Shown here: positions 21,901-32,095 of the stretch, one piece after another
Layout of the letters: each line of letters opens with the position of its first letter
Numbering within the stretch: the stretch's first letter is position 1
Source of the DNA: Bauldia litoralis
GTDB taxonomy: Bacteria; Pseudomonadota; Alphaproteobacteria; Rhizobiales; Kaistiaceae
Reading direction: 5' to 3'
DNA length: 64,000 nt
NCBI RefSeq assembly: GCF_900104485.1
Contig: NZ_FMXQ01000001.1
Coordinates: forward strand, 372,001 to 436,000
Position numbers and translations under genes: made by a program
The notes under the pieces: generated by a model
Seen by the model: the letters and a program-made list of their open reading frames with translations, nothing else
What the model was told of the DNA's origin: nothing
Database searches by the model: none

Positions 21901-22503
21901 ATGAATCTGAACTCCAAATACTTCGACAGCATCCGGATCAAGCCGGAATCCGAGGTCAAGCCCGACGAACCGCCCGGCTGCGAGTGGCAAGGTTGCCGCA
22001 ACGCCGGCGGATACCGCGCGCCGAAAGGCCGTGGTCAGGAGGGCAAGTACCACAACTTTTGCATCGCCCACGTCCGCGAGTACAACAAGTCCTATAACTT
22101 CTTCGCCGGGATGCGCGATGACGACATCGCCGACTACCAGCGTTCCGCGTCGACCGGCCATCGACCGACCTGGAATGTCGGCGTCAACAAGATGGGCACC
22201 CAGGGCCCGCCGCGCCAGAAATACACCGACGCCTTCACGGATCCCTTCGGTTTCTTCGGCGGCAAGCCGGACGGCGATGGCGAACCGGAGCCAGCGCGGC
22301 GCCCGCTCGGCAACTTTGAGCGCCGGTCGTTCGAGGCACTCGATCTCGAAGGCACCGAGAGCGGAACCGTGATCAAGGCCCGCTACAAGGAACTCGTCAA
22401 ACGCCTTCACCCGGACGCCAACGGCGGCGACCGGAGCCTGGAGGACAAGTTGCGCGAGATCATCCAAGCCTATAACTATCTGAAATCCGCCGGCTTCTGC
22501 TGA
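21901..22503 (+). CDS. J-domain molecular chaperone protein
   Basis: A 200-residue DnaJ-like protein of the type found beside cobS in Hyphomicrobiales. The N-terminal part has two Cys pairs (GCEWQGCRNAGGYRAP and NFCIAHVREYN), possibly a zinc site. The C-terminal 60 residues are a J-domain with the diagnostic HPD in LVKRLHPDANGG, preceded by the helix TVIKARYKELV. It should stimulate an Hsp70, but its client is unknown. ATG 21901 is chosen because the sequence from MNLNSKYFDSIRI is the conserved family start; the open frame to 21865 lacks a credible start. Transcript may be leaderless. Confidence 0.9.
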   Translation: MNLNSKYFDSIRIKPESEVKPDEPPGCEWQGCRNAGGYRAPKGRGQEGKYHNFCIAHVREYNKSYNFFAGMRDDDIADYQRSASTGHRPTWNVGVNKMGTQGPPRQKYTDAFTDPFGFFGGKPDGDGEPEPARRPLGNFERRSFEALDLEGTESGTVIKARYKELVKRLHPDANGGDRSLEDKLREIIQAYNYLKSAGFC

Positions 22504-22551
22504 AATGCCGAACCGGACCCGTTGCCGTATCTCCTGCGGCAATGAACCGAT

Positions 22552-22579
22552 TTCCCAATTCCCGCTGAGGTCCTATATA
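22552..22579 (+). promoter_or_regulatory. Putative promoter of cobS-cobT
   Basis: TTCCCA (22552-22557), 16-base spacer, TATATA (22574-22579). The -10 is strong and the -35 weak. No cobalamin riboswitch was recognised in the leader to 22677. Confidence 0.4.
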
Positions 22580-22677
22580 AGGCGGGCCAATCCTGTTGGT
22601 CCGCGCCAGATTTTCCGCGATCACAGCATCCTTTGCCACCTCGAACCGAGGGCGCCCGATGGCCCCGCGGGGGGAAT

Positions 22678-23664
22678 ATGATTGAAGCACAGGAAGACCG
22701 GGCGCCCGCGCCCGACATCAAGGTTTCGGTCCGTGACGTTTTCGGGATCGATACCGATCTCGAAGTGCCGGGCTATTCGTTCGGCGACGAGCACGTCCCG
22801 GACGCCGATCCGGACTATCTGTTCGACCGCGAGACGACGCTGGCGATTCTCGCCGGATTCGCCCACAACCGGCGCGTCCTGGTCTCGGGCTATCACGGCA
22901 CCGGCAAGTCGACGCATATCGAACAGGTCGCGGCCCGGCTCAACTGGCCCTGCGTGCGGGTGAACCTCGACAGCCACATCAGCCGTATCGACCTGATCGG
23001 CCGCGACGCGATCGTGCTCCGCGACGGACAGCAGTTCACCGAGTTCCGCGACGGCATCCTGCCCTGGGCGCTGAAGCACAACATCGCCCTGTGCTTCGAC
23101 GAATACGACGCCGGCCGGCCGGACGTGATGTTCGTCATCCAGCGTGTGCTCGAGGTCCAGGGAAGGCTGACCCTGCTCGACCAGAACAAGGTCATCCGCC
23201 CGCACGAGGCCTTCCGGCTCTTCGCCACCGCCAACACGGTCGGGCTCGGCGACACGTCGGGCCTCTATCACGGCACCCAGCAGATCAACCAGGGCCAGAT
23301 GGACCGCTGGTCGATCGTCACGACGCTGAACTATCTGCCGCATGACAACGAGGTCGACATTGTCGCCGCCAAGGTGCCGAAGTATCGCGACCCCGAGCAG
23401 CGCGCCGTGATCTCCAAGATGGTGCGGGTCGCGGACATGACACGCAACGCCTTCATGAATGGCGACCTGTCGACCGTGATGAGCCCGCGAACGGTGATCA
23501 CCTGGGCCGAGAATGCCGAAATTTTCTCGGACGTGGCATTCGCCCTGCGGGTAACCTTCATCAACAAGTGCGACGAACTCGAACGGCCGCTGGTCGCCGA
23601 ATTCTATCAGCGCTGCTTCAATGAGGAACTGCCTCAGTCGGCGGCCAATGTCGTCCTGAGCTGA
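22678..23664 (+). CDS. cobS: Cobaltochelatase subunit CobS
   Basis: AAA+ ATPase subunit of the aerobic CobNST cobaltochelatase, which inserts cobalt into hydrogenobyrinate diamide. It has 328 residues, as in known CobS. Walker A is [14 protein letters not shown], Walker [11 protein letters not shown], with sensor [13 protein letters not shown]. The start MIEAQED is supported by GGGGAAT. CobT follows after 10 bases. CobN is not in this window. Confidence 0.95.
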   Translation: MIEAQEDRAPAPDIKVSVRDVFGIDTDLEVPGYSFGDEHVPDADPDYLFDRETTLAILAGFAHNRRVLVSGYHGTGKSTHIEQVAARLNWPCVRVNLDSHISRIDLIGRDAIVLRDGQQFTEFRDGILPWALKHNIALCFDEYDAGRPDVMFVIQRVLEVQGRLTLLDQNKVIRPHEAFRLFATANTVGLGDTSGLYHGTQQINQGQMDRWSIVTTLNYLPHDNEVDIVAAKVPKYRDPEQRAVISKMVRVADMTRNAFMNGDLSTVMSPRTVITWAENAEIFSDVAFALRVTFINKCDELERPLVAEFYQRCFNEELPQSAANVVLS

Positions 23665-23674
23665 CGGTGCGCGG

Positions 23675-25573
23675 GTGGCTGGATCCAACGAGACAACGCG
23701 CGGGAAGACCGCCGAGAGCCCTTCCGATCCACTGAAGCGGGCGGTCACGGGCTGCATGCGCGCGATTGCCGCCGATCCCGAACTCGAGGTCACCTTCGCC
23801 GCCGACCGTCCCCTGCTCAGCGGCAACAAGGCCCGGCTGCCGGAACCGCCGCGCAAGCTGACCCGGGCCGATATTTCCGTCACCCGGGGCATCGGCGATT
23901 CGATCGCCCTGCGGCTGGCCTGCCATGACGCCGCGGTCCATCGGGCCAACATGCCGGAGGGCAAGAACGCCCGCTCCGTCTACGATGCCGTCGAGCAGGC
24001 CCGTGTCGAGGCGCTGGGATCGCTGCGGATGGGCGGCGTCGCGGACAACCTCGCGGCCATGCTCGAGGACCGCTTCCACCGCGGCAACTACCACGAGATC
24101 ACCGAACAGGCGGACGCCCCGCTCGAAGACGCGGTCGCGATGATCGTCAGGGAGCGGCTGACCGGCCAGCCGCCGCCGGCCTCGAGCCTCAAGGTCGTCG
24201 ACCTGTGGCGCGACTGGATCGAGGAACGCGCCGGCGAAAGCCTCGACAAGCTCGACCAGTCGGTCGCCGACCAGGGACGCTTCGCCCTGGCGCTGCGCGA
24301 CCTGATCGCGTCCCTCGACATGGCCGACGAACTCGGCGGCGAAAAGGGCGACGACAGCGAGGACGACGGCGAGGCCGGCGAGCCCGAGGAAAACGACGGC
24401 GCCGCAGACGCCAGCGAGGCCGCGGAAGCCTCGAGCCCCGAGGACGTCGATGCGGCGGCCGAGGATGCCGAGGAAGGCGAAGGCGAATCGAGCGAAGCCG
24501 AAGCCGAGGACATGATCGAGGACAGCGAGTTGTCCGACGCCCGCGAAGCCGGCGAATCGCGCCGCTCGGATGCGCCTTTCTCAAACATGCCGCCGACGTC
24601 GGACTATCGTCCCTTCACGGTCCGCTACGACGAAACCATCCGGGCGGAGGACCTGTGCGACACGGCCGAGCTCGACCGGCTTCGCGCCTATCTCGACAAG
24701 CAGCTCGCCAATCTGCAAGGCGCCGTTGGCCGGCTCGCCAACCGTCTGCAGCGGCGGCTGATGGCCCAGCAGAATCGCGCCTGGGAATTCGACCTCGAGG
24801 AAGGCGTCATCGATGCCGCCCGCCTGTCGCGCGTCGTCACCGATCCGATGCATCCGCTTTCGTTCAAGGCCGAGCGCGACACCGAATTTCGCGACACGGT
24901 CGTCACGCTGCTCCTCGACAATTCCGGCTCGATGCGCGGCCGGCCGATCACGGTCGCCGCGACCTGCGCCGACATTCTTGCCCGCACGCTGGAGCGCTGC
25001 GGCGTCAAGGTCGAGATCCTCGGCTTCACCACCCGCGCCTGGAAGGGCGGCCAGTCGCGCGAGGCGTGGCTGCAGGCCGGCAAGCCGGCCAATCCCGGCC
25101 GGCTCAACGACCTGCGCCATATCGTCTACAAGTCCGCCGACGCGCCATGGCGCCGCTCCCGCCGCAACCTCGGCCTGATGATGCGCGAGGGGTTGCTCAA
25201 GGAGAATATCGACGGCGAAGCCCTGTCCTGGGCGCATTCGCGCCTGATCACGCGCCCCGAACAGCGCAAGGTGCTGATGATGATCTCGGACGGCGCCCCG
25301 GTCGACGATTCCACCCTTTCGGTCAACCCGGGCAACTATCTCGAGCGCCACCTCCGCTACGTCATCGAGGAGATCGAGACCCGCTCGCCGGTCGAACTCC
25401 TCGCCATCGGCATCGGGCACGACGTCACCCGCTACTATCGCCGCGCCGTGACCATCGTCGATGCCGAGGAACTGGCCGGCGCGATGACCGAGAAGCTGGC
25501 CGAACTCTTTTCCGAGGAAGGTTCGCCGGAGCTCAGGCCCCGGCGCGCGCGCCCCCGCGCCCAGACCCAATGA
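23675..25573 (+). CDS. cobT: Cobaltochelatase subunit CobT
   Basis: Second AAA-like subunit of the aerobic cobaltochelatase, 632 residues. An N-terminal helical domain is followed by a very acidic linker (about residues 215-305, long Glu/Asp/Ala runs) and a C-terminal von Willebrand A domain with the MIDAS motif [13 protein letters not shown] and later [11 protein letters not shown]. This layout is typical of CobT. The start is GTG at 23675, 10 bases after cobS. Its stop overlaps the start of the next gene (ATGA). Confidence 0.95.
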   Translation: MAGSNETTRGKTAESPSDPLKRAVTGCMRAIAADPELEVTFAADRPLLSGNKARLPEPPRKLTRADISVTRGIGDSIALRLACHDAAVHRANMPEGKNARSVYDAVEQARVEALGSLRMGGVADNLAAMLEDRFHRGNYHEITEQADAPLEDAVAMIVRERLTGQPPPASSLKVVDLWRDWIEERAGESLDKLDQSVADQGRFALALRDLIASLDMADELGGEKGDDSEDDGEAGEPEENDGAADASEAAEASSPEDVDAAAEDAEEGEGESSEAEAEDMIEDSELSDAREAGESRRSDAPFSNMPPTSDYRPFTVRYDETIRAEDLCDTAELDRLRAYLDKQLANLQGAVGRLANRLQRRLMAQQNRAWEFDLEEGVIDAARLSRVVTDPMHPLSFKAERDTEFRDTVVTLLLDNSGSMRGRPITVAATCADILARTLERCGVKVEILGFTTRAWKGGQSREAWLQAGKPANPGRLNDLRHIVYKSADAPWRRSRRNLGLMMREGLLKENIDGEALSWAHSRLITRPEQRKVLMMISDGAPVDDSTLSVNPGNYLERHLRYVIEEIETRSPVELLAIGIGHDVTRYYRRAVTIVDAEELAGAMTEKLAELFSEEGSPELRPRRARPRAQTQ

Positions 25574-26595
25574 TCCGACGCAGCTGGCGCCACCGCTACC
25601 GCGCGGCGCTGGCCGGAGCGTTTCTCGTCCTGGCGGCTCCGCTCGCGGCCCTGGCTGTCTCCCCCGGCTTCCGGCCGATCGCGCTTGAGGCACGGCAGAT
25701 CGACGACTTCCTGCCGTCATTGCCCGAGCAGGTCTTCGGTCCGCTGGAGTTTCGCGGCGGCCTGGAGCTGACATCGACCGACCGGCAATTCGGTTCGCTC
25801 TCCGGGCTCGACTTCGCCTCCGACGGCACGCTCTACGCAGTCGCCGACCGGGGCCGCTGGTTCGCCGCGCGCCCGGTCGAGAAGGACGGCCGCCTGGTCG
25901 GGCTGGAAGACCCGCGGATTGCACCGATCCTCAACAACGCTGGCCAGCCGCTTTCGGGCAAGGCCTGGGGCGACGCCGAGGGACTGCGTATCAGGCGGGA
26001 CGGCGACCGCGATGTCGCCTATGTCACCTTCGAAGGCGTCAACGACCTGCGGGAATTCGGTGGCGACGACTTTGTACTGGCCAGTTCCCGCTCAGTCGCC
26101 TTGCCACGCGCGGCGCGGGACCTGCCCCATAACGAGGGGCTGGAGGGACTGGCGATTGCGCCCGAGGCCGGGCTGCTTGGCGGCGCCATCGTCGTCATCG
26201 CCGAGGAAGCGCTCGGCAACAGCGACCGCCACGGCGGCTGGATCGTCGGCGGGCCCGAGGCCGGGGCCTTTTCCATCGAGAGCGCAGGCACCTACAGCAT
26301 CACCGATGCCGCTTTCCTGCCCGATGGTGATCTGCTGCTCCTCGAACGGAGCCTGCGCTTCCCGTTTGGCTTCACGATGCGCCTTCGCCGGATTGCCGGG
26401 CAGGACCTGGCGCCCGGCGCGACCGTCGACGGAGAGATCCTCGTCGAAGCCGATCTCCGCTATCAGATCGACAACATGGAAGGGTTGGCGGTGGGCCGCA
26501 ACGAAGTGGGCGAAACGATCATCGCCATTGTTTCGGACGACAACGAGAGTCCGCTGCAGCGGACGCTGCTTCTCTATTTCGCGCTCAAGGACTGA
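25570..26595 (+). CDS. Exported esterase-like phytase-family protein
   Basis: A 341-residue protein with an N-terminal signal peptide (Arg-rich start, then [19 protein letters not shown]). The mature domain matches the family named esterase-like activity of phytase: [48 protein letters not shown] and [14 protein letters not shown], all beta-propeller repeats with acidic metal-binding turns. The true substrate of this family is not established. Start overlaps the cobT stop by four bases, so it is translationally coupled. The same neighbour is often found after cobT in this order. Confidence 0.85.
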   Translation: MIRRSWRHRYRAALAGAFLVLAAPLAALAVSPGFRPIALEARQIDDFLPSLPEQVFGPLEFRGGLELTSTDRQFGSLSGLDFASDGTLYAVADRGRWFAARPVEKDGRLVGLEDPRIAPILNNAGQPLSGKAWGDAEGLRIRRDGDRDVAYVTFEGVNDLREFGGDDFVLASSRSVALPRAARDLPHNEGLEGLAIAPEAGLLGGAIVVIAEEALGNSDRHGGWIVGGPEAGAFSIESAGTYSITDAAFLPDGDLLLLERSLRFPFGFTMRLRRIAGQDLAPGATVDGEILVEADLRYQIDNMEGLAVGRNEVGETIIAIVSDDNESPLQRTLLLYFALKD

Positions 26596-26640
26596 CGGAG
26601 TCGACCGTCGCTCGGGCGATCGGTCCCGGATCGGAGCCGA

Positions 26641-26943
26641 TCAGGCAGCAGCGGCTTCGGAGGCGGCGACGCGCTTCTCGACCAGCCGCTTGATGCGGCG
26701 TGCATTGATCGAAAGGTCAGTGTCGCGCGACGCGAGGAGGAACTTGTCCAGTCCGCCGCGATGCTCGACCGAACGCAGGGCATTGGTGCTGATCTTGAGC
26801 CGCACCTTCTGGCCGAGGGCGTCGCTCAGCAGCGTCACATGATTGAGATTGGGCAAGAACCGCCGACGCGTCTTGTTGTTCGCGTGACTGACATTGTTGC
26901 CGGCCAGGACCGCTTTTCCGGTCAATTCACAGCGGCGCGCCAT
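26641..26943 (-). CDS. rpmB: Ribosomal protein bL28
   Basis: A 100-residue ribosomal protein of the large subunit. Family features are [31 protein letters not shown] at the N-terminus and [22 protein letters not shown] in the middle. ATG 26943 has AAAGGA about eight bases upstream; the frame continuing to 27003 is rejected. It is convergent with the phytase-like gene and has its own promoter. Confidence 0.96.
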   Translation of the reverse strand: MARRCELTGKAVLAGNNVSHANNKTRRRFLPNLNHVTLLSDALGQKVRLKISTNALRSVEHRGGLDKFLLASRDTDLSINARRIKRLVEKRVAASEAAAA

Positions 26944-27020
26944 GGGATACGTCCTTTTGATCATGCTCGCGCCACGCCCGAACGGCATGGCTGCGTCTGA
27001 CACCTTATGAAAGGCCGCAT

Positions 27021-27049
27021 CCTATAGTCAGCCGCCGCGCAAGCGTCAA
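27021..27049 (-). promoter_or_regulatory. Sigma-70 promoter of rpmB
   Basis: On the minus strand TTGACG (27049-27044), a 17-base spacer and TATAGG (27026-27021). Predicted start near 27014 gives a leader of about 70 bases. Best-matching promoter in the window for a gene expected to be highly expressed. Confidence 0.65.
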
Positions 27050-27169
27050 GGCGCAGCATGGGCGCGTGACGCCTGCCGCCAATTACCTTAAGAAGAAAAG
27101 CACGAATCGTTCGCGTTTCACAGGCTTCCAACGGGACTGCCGGCCACGACAGGCTGCTGTAGCATCGTC

Positions 27170-28033
27170 ATGCCAATGAACGGCCAGGATCGACGCTACG
27201 AAACCACTGCGCGGCTCTCCGCGGCGGTGCTTTCCCTGGCTATTGCCATCGCCCCGTCGGCGCTCCTGGCCCGCGAAATCACGACTCTCAAGGCGACCTA
27301 CGTGATTGCCATCGGCACTGCCGTCATCGGCCATGCCACGGCCGAAAGCCGGTTCTCGGGCGAAAACTACACCGCCGCCATCAACGGTTCGACCGGCGGC
27401 GTATCGCGGCTCGTGTCGGATGCGCGCGCCAGCCTTTCCGGCTCGGGAAAGATCTCCGGCAAGACCGTCCTGCCCGCGACTTTCAACCTCGAAACCGTGG
27501 AACGCGGCTTCGGAACCCATGTCAGCATGGCCATGCAGGGCGGCCGGATCACCAACCTGGTGGCGGTGCCGCGGCTTTCGGCGGCGGCCGACCGGATACC
27601 GATAACCCAGAGCCACAAGACCGGTATCGTCGACCCGCTCAGCGCCTTCATCGTCCCCCTCGACCGGCCGGGCGTTCCCTCCGGCCGCGCCGCCTGCGAC
27701 CGGACCATCAAGGTATTCGACGGCTGGACGCGCTTCGACGTGCAGCTTTTCTACAAGCAGACCAAGGCAGTCGACGGCGGCGCCGACACTTATGCCGGCA
27801 GGATCATCGTCTGCGGCGCCCGCTACGTCCCCGTCGCCGGCCACCGGGCCCAGGGCGACTCCCTGAACGATCTTGTCGACAATGATCGGCTCGAAGTCTG
27901 GCTGGTGCCGGTCGAGAACACGGCCCTGCTCGTCCCCTTCCGTATTCTCATCGGAACGTCGTGGGGCGATCTCATCGTGTATGCGACGCGGTTCACCACC
28001 ACGGCGACCGAAGAACGTGCCGAGGCGGACTGA
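27170..28033 (+). CDS. Exported DUF3108-domain protein
   Basis: A 287-residue exported protein. The signal peptide is about residues 14-35 (ARLSAAVLSLAIAIAPSALLA, then RE). The mature part reads KATYVIAIGTAVIGHATAESRFSGENYTAAING, the beginning of the DUF3108 beta-rich domain, and continues with conserved IPLTQSHKTGIVDPLSAF-like (IPITQSHKTG) and CDRTIKVFDGWTRFDV. Function is unknown; relatives are periplasmic. Start is ATG 27170 or ATG 27176, neither with a strong ribosome site. This gene between rpmB and the SUV3-like helicase is a known alphaproteobacterial arrangement. Confidence 0.85.
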   Translation: MPMNGQDRRYETTARLSAAVLSLAIAIAPSALLAREITTLKATYVIAIGTAVIGHATAESRFSGENYTAAINGSTGGVSRLVSDARASLSGSGKISGKTVLPATFNLETVERGFGTHVSMAMQGGRITNLVAVPRLSAAADRIPITQSHKTGIVDPLSAFIVPLDRPGVPSGRAACDRTIKVFDGWTRFDVQLFYKQTKAVDGGADTYAGRIIVCGARYVPVAGHRAQGDSLNDLVDNDRLEVWLVPVENTALLVPFRILIGTSWGDLIVYATRFTTTATEERAEAD

Positions 28034-28215
28034 TCCCGCGATCGTTTTCCCCGTTATCCACAAGCGTCTCGGCACGATCATGCCGTATTTTCGCCACATT
28101 TCGAGAGCGGCGCGAGCGGTCGAAGCAAACCCTTCGGCCACCATGCTTTCGAAGCCCTTTTCCCAGATGTGGGGGCTGTTCCTCGGCCGCGCGCATATGT
28201 CGTAGGGAACGGAGC

Positions 28216-28275
28216 ATGAAAGATCGCGAGTCAGCGATTCGGGCCGGTTTTGTTCCAGACTCGTTCTACGTGTAG
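28216..28275 (+). other. Possible 19-residue leader peptide
   Basis: ATG-AAA-GAT start with AGGGA seven bases upstream, encoding MKDRESAIRAGFVPDSFYV and then TAG. The stop is 7 bases before a terminator-like hairpin. No amino-acid run explains attenuation, so the peptide may be fortuitous. Confidence 0.3.
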
Positions 28276-28282
28276 GGGCGCT

Positions 28283-28303
28283 CGGGAAAAAACCTCCCGT
28301 TTT
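28283..28303 (+). terminator. Short terminator-like hairpin in the helicase leader
   Basis: Stem CGGGA/TCCCG (28283-28287 with 28295-28299) with a 7-base A-rich loop, followed by TTTT. The stem is only 5 bp, so it may attenuate rather than terminate. Confidence 0.4.
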
Positions 28304-28373
28304 CCGTGGCTTCCCGTGCTACACGGCTTGGGTCGGTCGCCACGAAGAAATCCATTGGAGCCGTAACGGCAGT

Positions 28374-31300
28374 ATGAGTTTCGAGTCGATTTCAGGCGCC
28401 CCCTCCGGCGGTGCCAAGCTGGTCGCCGTCCTTGGACCGACCAATACGGGAAAGACCCACCTCGCCATCGAGCGGATGCTCGGCCACGAGTCCGGGGTCA
28501 TCGGCCTTCCCCTTCGCCTGCTGGCCGCCGAGGTCTACGCCCGCGTCGCCGCCCGCGTTGGCGCGGATCAGGTCGCTCTGATCACCGGCGAGGAGAAGAT
28601 CGTCCCGCCCAATCCGAAATACCGGGTCTGCACCGTCGAGGCGATGCCGAGCGAGACCGACGCGGCATTCCTCGCCATCGACGAGATCCAGCTCGCCAGC
28701 GACCTCGAGCGCGGCCACGTCTTCACCGACCGGATGCTGCATCTTCGCGGCCGCCAGGAAACACTTCTTCTCGGTGCCGCCACCATGCACGGCATCGTCG
28801 AGCGACTTTTCCCGAGCGCCAATGTCGTGACCCGGCCGCGAATGTCCGTGCTCAGCTATTCCGGCTCCAAGAAGATCACCCGGCTGCCGAGTCGCTCCGC
28901 CGTCGTCGCTTTCTCCGCCGACGAGGTCTACGCGATTGCCGAGCTGATCCGCCGGCAGCGCGGCGGCGCCGCCGTGGTGCTCGGCTCGCTGAGTCCCCGG
29001 GCGCGCAACGCCCAGGTCGAGCTCTTCCAGTCGGGCGATGTCGACTTCCTCGTCGCCACCGACGCGATCGGCATGGGCCTCAATCTCGACGTCGATCACG
29101 TTGCTTTCGCCGCCGACCGCAAGTTCGACGGCTTCCAGTTCCGTCAGCTCACCGCCGCCGAGTTCGGCCAGATTGCCGGACGCGCCGGTCGCCACATGCG
29201 CGACGGCACCTTCGGCGTCACCAGCCGCGTCGATCCGCTTCCCGACGAACTGATCGCCGCGCTGGAAAGCCATGAATTCGATCCGGTCAAGACAATCCAG
29301 TGGCGGAGCCGCGACCTCGACTTTGCGTCGATCGAAACCCTGAAGGCGAGCCTCGACCAGGCGCCGCCGCACGCGGCCCTGACCAAGGCGCCGCCAACCG
29401 TCGACGTGTCTGTCCTTGAAACGGTGACCAGGGACCCGGGTCTGCGCGACGCCGCGTCGTCCAGGGCCAATGTCGCGCTTCTCTGGGATGTCTGCCAAAT
29501 CCCCGATTATCGCAAGATCGCCCCGGCCAATCACGCCGAACTCGTGACGACGATTTTCGGTTTCCTCGCCAATGGCGGACGGATCGACGACGACTGGTTT
29601 GCACGCCAGGTCGCCTTCGCCGATCATGTCGAGGGCGACATCGATACGCTCGCCAATCGCGTCGCCCATATCCGAACCTGGACGTTTGCCGCCAATCGCC
29701 CGCACTGGCTTGCCGACCCTGCCCATTGGCAGGAGCGCACGCGCGCGATAGAGGATCGTCTGTCCGACGCGCTGCATGAACGACTGACCGCGCGTTTTGT
29801 CGATCGTCGGACGAGCGTGCTGATGAGACGACTGAAAGAGAAGGCGATGCTCGAAGCGGAGATAACGTCCGTCGGCGATGTATTGGTCGAGGGCCAGCAC
29901 ATCGGAACCCTGTCCGGTTTCCGCTTCGCGCCCGATGCGGGAGCGGACGGGCCGGATGCAAAAGCGCTACGCGCCACGGCGGCCAAGTCACTGGCCGGTG
30001 AGATCGCCAAGCGCGCCGAGCAGGTGGCCGCCGCGCCGAATGCCGATTTCGCCCTGGCGACCGACGGCACCTTGCGATGGCAGGGTGCCGCGATCGGTCG
30101 TCTGGTCGAAACCGAGGACGCGCTGAAGCCCCGCCTGATCCTGCTCGCCGACGACGCGCTGACGCCTGCCTCGCGCGAACGCGTCCAGACCCGCGTCGAC
30201 CTCTGGCTGACCACCCGCGCCGGCGAATTGCTGAAGCCGCTTTTCGATCTCCGCGCCGCCGAGAATCTCGCACCGGCCGCACGCGGTATCGCCTTTCGCC
30301 TGACCGAGAATTTCGGCGTCATCGAACGCTCTGAGATCGCCGAGGAAGTTCGGGAACTGGACCAGGACGCGCGGGCCGGCCTGCGCGCCCTCGGTGTCCG
30401 CTTCGGCGCCCACCACATCTACGTTCCCGCGCTGCTGAAGCCGGGGCCAAGTGCCCTTCTCGCAACCTTCTGGGTCCTTAAGCATGGCGGCTTCGACGAA
30501 GTCGGTGGGCTGACCACGCTGGCCGCCTCCGGCCGGACGAGCGTTCGTGTCGATCCGGCGATCCCCCAGGCGCTCTACCGGGTGGTCGGCTATCGGGTCG
30601 CGGGCAACATGGCGATCCGCATCGATATTCTCGAGCGACTGGCCGACCAGATCCGTCCGTTGATCGCCTGGCGGGCATCGCCGCAAAGCCCCGAACCGCC
30701 GGACGGCGCCGTTGCCGGCAACGGCTTCACCGTCACCGTCGCCATGACGTCGCTGCTCGGGTGTTCGGGCGAGGATTTTGCCTCCGTGCTGCGGGCGCTT
30801 GGCTACCGCATGGAACGGAAGCCCAAGCCAGCGCAGGCAGCCCCGACCGTCGAGGCCGCGCCCGCTGAAGGCGCGCCCGGCGAGGCAGCGGCAACGACCG
30901 GCGAGTCGCCTGCCCCCGTCCCGGCCACGGATGGCGCACCTGAGGCCGCACCGGCGGACAGCATCGAAGAGACGCCCCCGGCTCCGGCCGAAGCCGCTCC
31001 CCCGGAGGCTACCGCAGCCACCGCTCCGCCCGCCGAAGCCGCTCCCGAGACGCCAGACGCTTCGCTCGCGCCGGAACGGTCTGAAGAGCCAGTCGTCGCG
31101 GCGGAAACGTCGGATGCAGTGCCTGCCTCCGAAACCGACACGCCCGCCGCGCCATGGGCCGAGGTCACCGAACCCGAGGAGCCGGCCTTCATCGAAGTCT
31201 GGCGGCCGCAACGCGCTGGCCGTCCCGGCGGACGCCGCGGCACGCAGGATCGCCAGGGACGCGACAGGCAGGGCCAGGACCGGCAGGCGCGCGACGGCGA

Positions 31301-31550
31301 AACCCGCGACAAGCGCCCTGATGGGCCACGTCGCGGGCGTCCGAATGGTGGCGAGAATGCCAATGGCCAGAAGAAGGGGCCACGCCGTCCTCGCCGTGGC
31401 GACCGTGGGGCCGACGGCCCCGGCGGTGGCAAAAAGGGTCGCGTGCCGGCCCAGCGCGAGGAACGGCAGAAGCCGATGGATCCCAATTCGCCCTTTGCCG
31501 CGCTTGCTGCCTTGAAGGCGAAGCTGGAATCGCCGGAAACGGACCGCTGA
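28374..31550 (+). CDS. SUV3/MgpS-like DExH RNA helicase with long disordered tail
   Basis: A 1058-residue helicase related to mitochondrial SUV3, which unwinds RNA for degradation. Walker A is GPTNTGKTHLAIERM (residues 21-28 for GPTNTGKT), Walker B AIDEIQLASD, motif VI region QIAGRAGRHMRDGTFG. The helicase core fills about residues 15-500 and conserved alphaproteobacterial sequence continues to about 820. Beyond that come an Ala/Pro/Glu-rich acidic stretch of roughly 130 residues, a stretch of Arg/Gln/Asp/Gly repeats (DRQGRDRQGQDRQARD) and a basic Pro/Arg end, likely disordered and RNA-binding. The gene is followed by an S4 protein after 10 bases. It is annotated in relatives as helicase; substrate is not known. 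Confidence 0.92.
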   Translation: MSFESISGAPSGGAKLVAVLGPTNTGKTHLAIERMLGHESGVIGLPLRLLAAEVYARVAARVGADQVALITGEEKIVPPNPKYRVCTVEAMPSETDAAFLAIDEIQLASDLERGHVFTDRMLHLRGRQETLLLGAATMHGIVERLFPSANVVTRPRMSVLSYSGSKKITRLPSRSAVVAFSADEVYAIAELIRRQRGGAAVVLGSLSPRARNAQVELFQSGDVDFLVATDAIGMGLNLDVDHVAFAADRKFDGFQFRQLTAAEFGQIAGRAGRHMRDGTFGVTSRVDPLPDELIAALESHEFDPVKTIQWRSRDLDFASIETLKASLDQAPPHAALTKAPPTVDVSVLETVTRDPGLRDAASSRANVALLWDVCQIPDYRKIAPANHAELVTTIFGFLANGGRIDDDWFARQVAFADHVEGDIDTLANRVAHIRTWTFAANRPHWLADPAHWQERTRAIEDRLSDALHERLTARFVDRRTSVLMRRLKEKAMLEAEITSVGDVLVEGQHIGTLSGFRFAPDAGADGPDAKALRATAAKSLAGEIAKRAEQVAAAPNADFALATDGTLRWQGAAIGRLVETEDALKPRLILLADDALTPASRERVQTRVDLWLTTRAGELLKPLFDLRAAENLAPAARGIAFRLTENFGVIERSEIAEEVRELDQDARAGLRALGVRFGAHHIYVPALLKPGPSALLATFWVLKHGGFDEVGGLTTLAASGRTSVRVDPAIPQALYRVVGYRVAGNMAIRIDILERLADQIRPLIAWRASPQSPEPPDGAVAGNGFTVTVAMTSLLGCSGEDFASVLRALGYRMERKPKPAQAAPTVEAAPAEGAPGEAAATTGESPAPVPATDGAPEAAPADSIEETPPAPAEAAPPEATAATAPPAEAAPETPDASLAPERSEEPVVAAETSDAVPASETDTPAAPWAEVTEPEEPAFIEVWRPQRAGRPGGRRGTQDRQGRDRQGQDRQARDGETRDKRPDGPRRGRPNGGENANGQKKGPRRPRRGDRGADGPGGGKKGRVPAQREERQKPMDPNSPFAALAALKAKLESPETDR

Positions 31551-31560
31551 CCGGCGCGCG

Positions 31561-31959
31561 ATGACGGCCGAACCCAAACGCCGCATCGACAAGTGGCTGT
31601 GGTTCGTCCGGCTGGCAAAGACGCGAACGGCGGCGCAGAAGCTGGCGCTCTCGGGTCAGGTCCGCGTCAATCGCGAAAAGAACACCAGCGCCAGCCGCAG
31701 CATCCGCATCGGCGACGTGCTGACCGTCGCGCAGGAATCAGGCGTCCGGGTGCTTCGCGTCGTGGACCTCGGCGAGCGCCGGGGACCGGCGAGCGAGGCC
31801 CGCCTGCTCTATGAGGATCTCACCCCGCCGGAACCGCCGCGCGACCGCTCGGAGGGGCAGCGCGTCGGGCCGCGCCCGACCAAGCGCGACCGCCGCGTGA
31901 TGGACGAAATGCGCTCTGCCGTCGCAATCGACGAGGATTTTTCGTCAACCACCGACTGA
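31561..31959 (+). CDS. S4-domain RNA-binding protein (Hsp15-like)
   Basis: A 132-residue protein with an N-terminal S4 domain: [49 protein letters not shown]. This is the pattern of Hsp15 (HslR), which binds stalled 50S subunits carrying nascent chains. The C-terminal 50 residues are basic, with TKRDRR, and then acidic at the very end. It starts 10 bases after the helicase gene, so an RNA-linked operon is likely. Confidence 0.9.
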   Translation: MTAEPKRRIDKWLWFVRLAKTRTAAQKLALSGQVRVNREKNTSASRSIRIGDVLTVAQESGVRVLRVVDLGERRGPASEARLLYEDLTPPEPPRDRSEGQRVGPRPTKRDRRVMDEMRSAVAIDEDFSSTTD

Positions 31960-32095
31960 GCGGAACGCGGCGCCTGCCACGCGCCCGCAGGCCGCATCGG
32001 CATTTCTTGCGCGATTCCGCCAAACCGGATACCCAAACGGCCGAAGATCGACCGATCCCCGCGAAGAACGCCCGTCCGCCAATCGAGGAACTCCG

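Larger units (their letters stand above)
28034..28373. other. Intergenic leader upstream of the RNA helicase
   Basis: This 340-base gap holds a perfect DnaA-box consensus TTATCCACA (28054-28062), a 19-codon open frame (28216-28275) preceded by AGGGA, and a hairpin with T tail (28283-28303). No larger gene is supported. Confidence 0.5.

Noticed and set aside
24205-25569. Long + frame within cobT
   Set aside because: Arg-rich shadow of cobT; only the part from 25570 is a real gene (the phytase-like protein).
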